DNA from: Apostichopus japonicus
Lineage: Eukaryota; Echinodermata; Holothuroidea; Aspidochirotida; Stichopodidae
NCBI RefSeq assembly: GCF_037975245.1
Contig: NC_092566.1
Coordinates: forward strand, 6,783,501-6,847,500
Length of the DNA: 64,000 bases
Direction of reading: 5' to 3'
The notes below the pieces were generated by a model. It worked only from the letters and a program-made list of their open reading frames with translations, did no database searches and was not told where the DNA came from. The stretch's first letter is position 1. Each line of letters opens with the position of its first letter. The translations under genes were made by a program, and so were the position numbers. Positions 56,560 to 64,000 of this stretch are shown here, in pieces.

Positions 56560-57309
56560 AGTGAAGAGGGTAAAGTAAACTACTCCAATATGACCATTCA
56601 CATGTGGTTTCTGTTCTAAGTACTGGACAATGTTTATATGTCTTTTCCTCTAAAAACGATACCCATAAAAAGATTTCCGTAGTGTGCAATACATCAACAA
56701 GATGGAAAAAAAACAATAAACCTTTAAGAAATAATAACTTCAATGGCTATAGCCATTATCTAAGCAAATTGGGGAAAATGATTCGTTTATAAATTTAATA
56801 AAGTAAGTGTATATCAGGAAACATTGATTGATATTTCCATCTTTCTTGTATTGTTTTCGAAGGGGGTGGGGTTCAAGAAACTCGGACTGGGGTTTCTACC
56901 CTTATATCCCTCCTACGCTGGTGGCCACCGTGACAGTGGATGTTGAACACAAGATCCCTGGTGTAAAGGTCTAAGTAGAGGTGCACTATACTTCCGCAAT
57001 AGTATTACATATGAGACACGAACACGAATTTGTATTAATGGTTTGCATGATTATAATTTTTATTATCCAGAATGTAAAATTAATCATATGTTATATTACT
57101 TGATTGAATTCTGAACAATTGAAGAAAGGAGTGTTAAAAAAGGAAAACAAAAAACCTCGTATAAAAAGTACATACAGAGTTGATATCTATTTTCTATACC
57201 TCGGAAACGTACTATGTATAGAAATGGTGTAGATTTCTCTTAAAGAACGCCCTCATCCCTGTCGAAGTTTGGTATTCGATACAAAATATGTGATATATTT
57301 AAGATTTAC

Positions 57310-57310
<1 letters not shown>
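56560..57310. other. Intergenic, nothing recognised
   Basis: A+T-rich sequence without exon-like or transposon-like signals beyond the edges of the neighbouring elements. Confidence 0.4.

Positions 57311-57374
<64 letters not shown>
57311..57374. repeat. (TA)n microsatellite, 64 bp
   Basis: Uninterrupted TA dinucleotides. Confidence 0.98.
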
Positions 57375-57376
<2 letters not shown>

Positions 57377-57592
57377 AAATTAAAAACTGTTCGAGTAAAC
57401 GGGAATGAAAAGTTTGTACTAACGGCCTGATCAAAGACGGGGATTACAAATTTAATACTTATTACGAAAGATGTCTGACTATCTACTTACAAACAGGACT
57501 TTTAAGAAAGAAACATTTCATTTTCTGTACTAATACATAGAAAACTTCGTATTTGACCACAAACAAAGCAACAACTACTTAATCTTAAATCT

Positions 57593-57712
57593 TCAGTAGG
57601 ACCCATAATTTTCCAACATAAAACTGTCTTCATTCAGTTGAAGGTTCAACTCGTTAATTAACGTGTGCATCAGGTCCTTTAAAGATGGTTTGTCGTCTTC
57701 TGTTGGTTGAGC
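57593..57712 (-). CDS. Possible terminal exon of an unidentified gene
   Basis: After acceptor tttgatttcaatgtag the minus strand is open for 39 codons and then TGA: AQPTEDDKPSLKDLMHTLIN, then ELNLQLNEDS and MLENYGSY. The composition (acidic, leucine-heptad-like, no stop in 120 nt of A+T-rich DNA) looks coding. I do not recognise the family, and I found no preceding exon whose phase fits. The rest of the gene would lie to the right, so the transposon cluster would be in its intron. Confidence 0.35.
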   Translation of the reverse strand, partial: AQPTEDDKPSLKDLMHTLINELNLQLNEDSFMLENYGSY

Positions 57713-58074
57713 CTACATTGAAATCAAAAAGAAGAGAAAGAAAAAGAGAAGGTAAGGCAAAATATGAAAGGAAAAATATATATAATAATATAAAATTCCC
57801 CGCTCCCGTTGTTTGACATGTACTGTATGTTACTTATACGGTGGCCTTTCAATCAACACTGATGTTGTGCAACTACAAGATTATATCATAACAACCCCAT
57901 GATGAGAAAGCAAATGGCTGTGGCGTCCCGGGTACAATTTTTGTTGTTGACGATTTCATTTTTTGTATATAGAATACATAATTTATTCATTCCATATTTC
58001 CCCGGGATATGTGGCTGTAGTCCCCCCCACCCCCTCCCCCCGTCTCATCAAGCCTGGAGACATATCATTTAAGT

Positions 58075-58546
58075 GTCCATAAAGAAATATCTTCCATTTT
58101 AAAATTGCAGTTATATCAGCAAACAGTCCACAAGCTTCTTCAAATGAAAGTTTACAATATGCTCTGTTTTGATCCAGGTGTCGCTTGACACAAAGTACAC
58201 CCCTAAGTGTACACCACGTAAGTTACACCTATTAGTTTACACCCCTTAGTACACCCCTCAGTTTAGTAAAACAATAAAAGAACTAATAAGTCGTCTATCT
58301 ATAAAGAGGTTCCTATAGAAAGATTGAGGTGGATTCGGAAGGATCTGTAAGTGAAACACTAATTGAGAAGAAAAAAAACGATAATGTTTTAAGAATCCCA
58401 ACAAACTTTCACGTCGAGGCTTAATTTTAAAGCAAACATTTTAAGGCGCGAAAGTTTGGGTAGTGTATTTCGACAGTAAGTATAGAGCTTAAATAAGTCA
58501 GAATTTTGTTTTTCTCGCAAATGTCAGAAACTGGGCCAATTTTCCA
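58075..58546. repeat. Inverted repeat, left arm (flanks Penelope cluster)
   Basis: AAAGAAATATCTTCCATTTT, GATCCAGGTGTCGCTTGACA, CAAAGTACACCCCTAAG and GAAACTGGGCCAATTTTCCA recur, in reverse complement and in mirrored order, at 62728-63048. Divergence and indels are obvious. Confidence 0.78.
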
Positions 58547-58654
58547 CCAAAAGTTAGCCCAAGGAAAGTGTCAACGTTTGGTGCTAGTAATCAATTCTTT
58601 ACTTTTACATATATATGAGACAATCTTTCGATAACACCGAGTACTAAATCTTGT

Positions 58655-58765
58655 TATTGTCTTGTGAACGACGATTGTTCTAAACGCTAACGATTTGCTG
58701 CAGTCTATTCCAATTGTCCCCTTGTCTTACATAACTTTGCTTATACTGGCAAAGTATTCATAATA
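58655..58765 (+). repeat. Dispersed repeat, member 2 of a pair
   Basis: This is the counterpart of 56158-56265, in the same orientation, aligned over GCGATTTG..GC...CTATTCCA...TTAC...TTTTACTGGCAAAGTATT. Its nature is unknown. Confidence 0.4.
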
Positions 58766-59460
58766 TATCAGTCACTTTACTTTCACTAATGTGGTACTCT
58801 CTCTGCCATTTCTGCAATTTGGAGGATCGGTGATTATATGACGTCATTTTTAACTTGTAGTTTCTTAAATGTAAGAAGTTGCTTTCGTTCTAGTTAAAAT
58901 GAGTGTAAAACTATAGAAAAGAATGACTCAACGTGTATAAATCACGCATAGGCCATAAAACCATGTGCTTTTCTCTTCCTCGCCATGTGAATCGTGCTTT
59001 CACCACAGCATCCATCCGTGGCTATTCGTGTAACTGACGCGATTTCAATATGATATTATTTTCATCATATTGAATGATAGTTTTAAATAAAACGCGTGCA
59101 CAAAGTCCTTAAGGGAATTTATGGTGGGGGGGGGGGGGGAGGGGGATTTTACATAGGTTAGAAACGGAATACGTGTTTTTAGACTTTTGGGATTAATCTG
59201 TTGACCATATTAATGCCCTGGCTGATATTAAAAAAGGGGTCAAAGGACAGTCAAGAAATATCCGGGTAAGATAGATACCTGTGTTCATACTCATGTGCGT
59301 CGTCAGAGCAAACTTGAGTTTTGGGTCTAAGGCTCTGATGACTGTAAAGAATAGAAAACTTGCACACTGAAGCAGAAATTCGCTTCATTAAAAAATGATA
59401 AATATTTGAGGGGATTCGTCCCAAAATGCTAACTTTTCGTCAATTTACAACCTCATATAT
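58766..59460. other. Flank between inverted-repeat arm and Penelope element
   Basis: No coding signal that fits a gene. A GT-AG-bounded 63-nt open segment on the minus strand (59279-59341) is not in phase with the 57593 exon. A G14-like run lies near 59127. Confidence 0.4.
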
Positions 59461-59522
59461 TCTAATATATATTCATATATATATATATATATATTCATAT
59501 ATATATATATATATATATATTA
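59461..59522. repeat. (TA)n tract at left edge of Penelope-like element
   Basis: TA dinucleotides interrupted twice by TTCA. The element's coding frame opens immediately to its right. Confidence 0.95.
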
Positions 59523-61904
59523 GGGATAATGTCACCCAAAGAGTTAATTCTTCTGGTGAAACTCAACTTGAAACCTCAAAAAGAACCAGGTCTCGCAGAT
59601 TCCGTCGGAAAGAGAAACAGACCGCACGCAACACCACCAAAAGTGCAGTTGTTACCATTGATTGCCAACTCTCGACAGGAGAAACAAACCTACTCTCCAA
59701 AGGTCTAAATTTTTGCCCTAAACCACGGCAAGTTAACGCTCAGAAACTTTCTCTCGACCTAAATCTGTTCTATCGACGCTTACGTCTCCGTGAATTTTTT
59801 GCCGACGCAAATGGCAACAACACCACGCAACAAACCAACGACTTGCATTCCAATTTTAAGCCAAAAAGCTCGTGGAATCCACCCAAGGCCCATTGTGCGC
59901 CTCTTGAATCATTTATTTCGGCCATTGAAGAGGATGTTAAAACACAGAGGCTCCGCCCCAGACTTCCGCGACAATCTCAACAAAACTGAGACACAGGCCA
60001 TTCATGAACTCCGGAAGCCCGATGACATTGTCACCAAGCCAGCCGACAAGGGTTCTGCAGTTGTCGCTATGGGCAACCAATTCTACAGAGAGGAAGCAAA
60101 CAGACTACTCGGCAACCCTCAACACTACAAACTCCTAGATTCTGATCCTACTCAAGAAATCACACAAAACGTGAAAAGAGTCATCCAAAAGATAGTCTCC
60201 AACAGTTCCATTGACCGCAAGTTAGGCCAAAACCTCCTGGAAAACGACCCAAAACCTGGTCGCTTTTATTTTCTGCCTAAAATTCACAAAGAAGGCAATC
60301 CCGGGAGGCCCATAATATCGGGTAATGGTACAGCGACTGAAAACATTTCCAAATTCGTGGATCTCCTCATCCAACCTCTTGTTTCGGCCCTACCGTCCTA
60401 TGTGCAGGACACTACGGATTTCATCCGGAAAATTGGGGAAATAAAAAATCTTCCCTTATCAACTCTGCTAGTTACCTTGGATGTGTCTTCGTTATACACA
60501 AATATCCCTAACGAAGAGGGCATTTCGGCCTGCACAAAAGCATTCAAACCGCAACGTGGCAAAACCCCCACGAAGAAAGAATTGGCCGAATTAATGCAAC
60601 TTATCTTGACCAACAATAATCTGGTATATGGCAACAAACACTACCTCCAAATTCATGGCACCGCAATGGGTACCAAAATGGCACCGTCTTTTGCCAGCAT
60701 CTTTATGGAAAACCTCGAGAAAGAATTTCTATCTCGACAAAACTTGAAACCACACACGTGGTTACGTTACATTGACGATATCTTTATGATATGGTCCCAT
60801 GGTGAGGCAAATCTAAAACTCTTCATTGATGACATAAACTCGTTTCATCACACTATCAAATTCACTGCTGATTTTTCTGGACATGTCGTTCACTTCCTGG
60901 ACACCACTGTGACCCTACAAAATGGTTCACTCAAAACAGACTTGTTCAATAAACCCACGAACAAGCACAACTACCTCTTACCAAGCAGTTGCCATCCACG
61001 TCACTGTACCAAAAATATTCCGTACAGTCAAGCGTTGCGCATTCGACGCATTTGCTCCTCTGAAGTCGATTTTGATTCACGCACTAAAGAACTGTCACAA
61101 CACCTCCTAAACAGACAGTATTTTCGAGGTACTATTGAAAATGCCATCAAAAAGGCTAAAAGCAAACCCCGTACCGAAACATTGACGTACAAAACTCGTC
61201 AAACCAGTTCCAAAATTGTACCATTGGTTACTAAATACCACCCTGGTCTCCCACCACTGGCCAATACCATTCAGAAGAATTTTCACCTACTTCAAGGCAC
61301 CGAACGCCTGAAATCAGTTTCCCCCGAATTACCTGTCATCGCTTTTAAAAGACCCAGCAACCTACGGGATATCTTAGTTCGGGCATCCTTTCGGGATGAC
61401 ACCCCATTAGGGGAAAGCAAAACAGAAACTACAGGATCATCGCCCTGTACACAAAATTGCAAAACGTGCTTACTTGTCGATTCGACCGGGGCCTTTCAGA
61501 GCAACCAAACCAAACGCACGTTCCAAATTCGGCACAAAATTAACTGCCTATCCAAAAATGTCATTTACCTCATCTACTGCAATATTTGTAACTTACAATA
61601 CATTGGAGAGTCAAAAAACACTCTCAGAATGAGAATGACACAACATAGATCGGCGATCAAAACAAAAAAGATCTACCAACCTGTTGCAAATCACTTCAAT
61701 CTCCAAAATCATTCAATTGAGAATTTGCGTGTTATTGCCATTGACCAGAACGATTCTTGGACAGATAAATCAAGGAAAGCGAAAGAAAATTTCTGGGAAC
61801 TACACCTAAAGACCACGGCACCATTCGGTTTAAACATCAGAAACGATTTGCCGTCCCAGATAAACCAAAACAATTCCTTTACAATTACGACGGAATCGGA
61901 TTAA
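59523..61904 (+). pseudogene. Penelope-like RT + GIY-YIG endonuclease, one frameshift
   Basis: The N-terminal part (LSKGLNFCPKPRQ, FYRRLRLREFF) is in one frame up to a stop at 59987-59989. The rest, from about 59945, is in another frame that stays open to TAA at 61902-61904. Reverse transcriptase motifs: KPADKGSAVVAM, FYFLPKIHKEGNPGRPI, LVTLDVSSLYTNIP, GTAMGTKMAPSFA, the catalytic YIDD (60768-60779) and VHFLDTTV. A CxxxCxxC linker (SPCTQNCKTC) follows. The GIY-YIG nuclease core then has VIYLIYCNICNLQYIGES, the arginine of TLRMRMTQHR and the glutamate of ENFWELHL. An ATG at 59790 in the second frame is not the real start. The frameshift near 59945-59966 suggests a dead copy. Confidence 0.88.
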
Positions 61905-61938
61905 AATAATCCGACGCGGATTAAAATAATCCGAATTT
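61893..61938 (+). other. Twin hairpins over the Penelope stop codon
   Basis: CGGATTAAAATAATCCG occurs twice in tandem (61898-61914 and 61917-61933); each can form a GGATT/AATCC hairpin. The TAA stop is inside the first loop. Confidence 0.7.
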
Positions 61939-62061
61939 CTAAAACTTCTGCTCAATTCAGCAGAAATCTGTATGTCGCTTTGCCTTTACAAGCATGCCGA
62001 CATCTTCTCTATAAAATAGTTTCAATTCCTGCTAACCCTTGTCACTTTCGGTGATCATGCA

Positions 62062-62095
62062 CTGAAGAAGAGCTAGTTTTGCTCGAAAGCTCTGC
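62062..62095 (+). other. Penelope tail hairpin
   Basis: CTGAAGAAGAGCTAGTTTTG-CTCGAAAGCTC: CTGAAGA, then stem GAGC/GCTC, then GAAA, closed by outer TGCA/TGCA pairing. It has the same layout as the GATCCT/AGGATC relics with a different stem sequence. Confidence 0.6.
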
Positions 62096-62214
62096 AAAAA
62101 CCAAATATTGGCTGTTTTACTTCCAATCACTTACCTAATTCAATTATTGTATCTCACTCGAGATCCAGCCTTTCTCTAAATGCAGCATAGTTGTTTAACA
62201 GTTTTTCCGTTATT

Positions 62215-62247
<33 letters not shown>
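62215..62247. repeat. (TA)n tract at right edge of Penelope-like element
   Basis: About 16 TA dinucleotides, immediately followed by the inverted fragment of a second element. Confidence 0.95.
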
Positions 62248-62248
62248 T

Positions 62249-62590
62249 TGTTTGCCCATTGCGACAATAGAAAAACCTGTTTCTGGCTTGATGACAATAT
62301 CATTGCGCTTCCAGAGTTCTTTGATAGCCTGTCTCTCAGTTATGCTGAGATTGTCGAGGAAGTCAGGGGCATAGGTCTGTGTGTTTTTACATCAGATGGG
62401 AAAATATTCCTCTTCAATTACGGAATTATATGATTCAAGAGGCGCACAATGGCCCTTGGTCGGATTCCACGAGCTTTTTGGACCCAGTGAAAATGAATGA
62501 AGAACACATTTACAACTACTGTGGGTCAAACTTACGATTAAAGTTTCTTCAGGAGTCCTTTCTTCTAAGCGGTTGAATCTCGACCGAACA
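62249..62590 (-). mobile_element. Inverted fragment of a second Penelope-like element
   Basis: On the minus strand AAAAGCTCGTGGAATCCGAC, GGCCATTGTGCGCCTCTTGA, GACAATCTCAGCATAACTGA and TATTGTCATCAAGCCAGAAA match 59868-60080 of the main element. In frame they give DNLSITERQAIKELWKRNDI versus DNLNKTETQAIHELRKPDDI. Only the N-terminal ~110 codons remain, with frameshifts, and the fragment ends at the (TA)n tract. Confidence 0.8.
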
Positions 62591-64000
62591 TATCTTGGAA
62601 ACTACAAATAATAGAGATATAGAGTTAATGTTCATTCAAAATGGAGAGGACAAACGAGTATACCTTATTTGCAATACAGGCTGAATAGCTCAAATCAACT
62701 GATCAGAGTGATCAGATCCTTGAGCTGAATTTGGGTGGAAAATTGGCCCAGTTTCTACATTTGTGGAAAACAGTTCTGATTAATTAACGTTTTCTCAACT
62801 AGTGTTCCACTCACAGAGCCTTCCCGGGACCCGCCTCACTCTTTCTACAGGACCTTCTCTAGAGTGACAAAAGTATATAGTTCTTTGATTTCTTTTCTAA
62901 ACTTAGGGGTGTATACTTTGTGTCAAACGACACCTGCATGGATCAAAGCAGAGCATATAATTGGAAACTTTCATCTGAAACAGCGTGTAAGTTGAATATT
63001 TGCTGCTTAATTGCGATTTTAAGATGGAAGATATTTCTTTAGTGACTTTTTAAAGATATGATCAGTGTATCAATGTATTCTCACTAGGCACACATATCTT
63101 GGACACTAGAATTTAATAGAGCTATATGAGATAATCAGCATTCCAAATTGAGAGGAAATAGGAGTATTCTAATGGGAGTATACGGGCTAACTTTCCACAT
63201 CAACTAATAAGGACGGGCACGGAATTGATCTGGGGGGTCAAAGTGAGTTTTTGTATCCAATTTTTTGCGAGCCGCAACACAACAGGATGTATACACTCTC
63301 GAAAAGATGAGAATAAATGGAAATATTGTAATGTATTAGAAACGAATGTTCAGAAAGCCCCACAGACGGGCATTGTCCATCTGCCATGTTGAAATATCCT
63401 ATCACAATGCAGTAGAACCAATATTTACGAAAAACTTAAAATATACATAAATAATACTCATCCCCCCCCCCTCTTGAATTCTCTAATTGAGCCAAATTCA
63501 TCGTTTCCCATTGAGTATATTGTACGTGTTAAGAAGAGATATTTATTGCAGTAAGGTATACACTTTTGAGGTCCCATAAAAAAGTTTTGAAACATTTAAA
63601 CCGAACGAGCCGCAAATAAAATATAGGCCCGCGGGTCACACTTTTGTCCACCTGTACTCTACAGTGGCATACTCCTGGCATATTAGAGCCTATATCAATC
63701 CGCCCGGATGTTCTCCTATCTCAGGAAAGTGCCAAAAATGCAGTAGGAGAACATTGTTTTGGTTGGTTAATTGAGGCGATTTTAGACCCCTTTAAGTCTC
63801 CCAGGAGCAGCGTACGAAAATTGTTATACTATATCGAGTGAAAAGGTTGGTTTACAAGTGACGAAAAATTTAGGCCCTGATATATAGCAACAAAAAAACT
63901 TCAACGTCATGATATGGGAAGTTGTTGGTGCCATGAAAGGCCAACTTGTCAGCTATCCATGGATGGGTAGCGTTTAGCTAGTGAGAACTTCTATCTATAG
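62591..64000. repeat. Diverged repeat about 508 bp apart, and unannotated end
   Basis: CATATCTTGGAAACTACAAA-TAATAGAGATATAGAGTTAA (62590) recurs in diverged form as CATATCTTGGACACTAGAAT-TTAATAGAGCTATATGAGAT (63096), with GAGAGGA.A.(A/T)GAGTAT following in both. From 63240 on I see no recognisable feature; the open frame at 63644-63841 has no known motif. Confidence 0.5.
62728..63048. repeat. Inverted repeat, right arm
   Basis: Reverse complement of the left arm: TGGAAAATTGGCCCAGTTTC, TTAGGGGTGTATACTTTGTG, TCAAACGACACCTG and GATGGAAGATATTTCTTT. About 4.2 kb, including the Penelope-like element, lies between the arms. Confidence 0.78.

Larger units (their letters stand above)
59523..62110 (+). 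mobile_element. Penelope-like retroelement, nearly full length
   Basis: The coding region (59523-61904) is followed by a 200-bp tail ending in a hairpin (62062-62095) of the same design as the tail relics elsewhere in the window. (TA)n tracts lie on both sides. Penelope-like elements copy themselves by target-primed reverse transcription with an RT related to telomerase and a GIY-YIG nuclease. The length fits a single complete copy without an obvious long terminal repeat. Confidence 0.88.

Noticed and set aside
59279-59341. A 63-nt GT-AG-bounded open segment on the minus strand
   Set aside because: It has a stop in the frame needed to join the 57593-57712 exon, and the other frames give a terminal exon with a less convincing reading.
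62062-62095. Active hammerhead ribozyme in the Penelope tail
   Set aside because: CUGAAGA and GAAA are present, but no stem III with a cleavage triplet can be drawn between GAAA and the closing stem, so catalysis is not supported; only the hairpin is reported.

Overview
The window is animal (metazoan) genomic DNA. It has intron-rich genes with GT-AG splice sites and about 63% A+T by eye. It is crowded with minisatellites, short inverted-repeat transposons, a tRNA-type SINE and Penelope-like retroelements. No prokaryotic features were seen. The repeat families look like those of marine invertebrates. A deuterostome such as an echinoderm is my guess from memory, not something the sequence proves.

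Two host genes can be reconstructed exon by exon, and they converge tail to tail. (1) Positions 1088-10811, plus strand: the 3' part of an ABCG2-like half-transporter. Eleven exons run from the H-loop of the nucleotide-binding domain through all six membrane helices to the stop codon; the earlier exons lie left of the window. (2) Positions 50746-18234, minus strand: a complete folliculin-interacting protein (FNIP1/2) gene. It has 16 coding exons that join in phase into a 1111-residue protein, close to the usual 1110-1170 residues. The first exon and a 30-nt microexon are too short to stand out as ORFs. They were found because they restore the reading frame and the family's N-terminal motif.

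The 7.4 kb between the two stop codons (10812-18233) holds a 146-bp minisatellite, a Penelope-type tail hairpin, a 341-bp hAT-type MITE with a perfect 8-bp target duplication, and a 78-bp satellite that runs into the FNIP stop codon. ABCG introns carry four unrelated tandem arrays. FNIP introns carry a TTAA-flanked MITE, a SINE inserted next to a splice acceptor, a duplicated splice donor, a 1.4-kb direct duplication, LINE and Penelope fragments, and an excess of TACTGTA/TACAGTA words.

The right end (50.8-64 kb) is mostly mobile DNA. It holds a second copy of the TTAA MITE, a foldback element built from palindromic AGATATCT units, two hAT-MITE relatives, and a nearly full-length Penelope-like element (reverse transcriptase plus GIY-YIG endonuclease, one frameshift). 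(TA)n tracts flank the Penelope element, and an inverted fragment of a second copy lies beside it. One possible minus-strand terminal exon (57593-57712) is the only hint of another host gene there.

No CRISPR array, rRNA or intact tRNA gene was seen. All calls come from reading the sequence; no database search was run.
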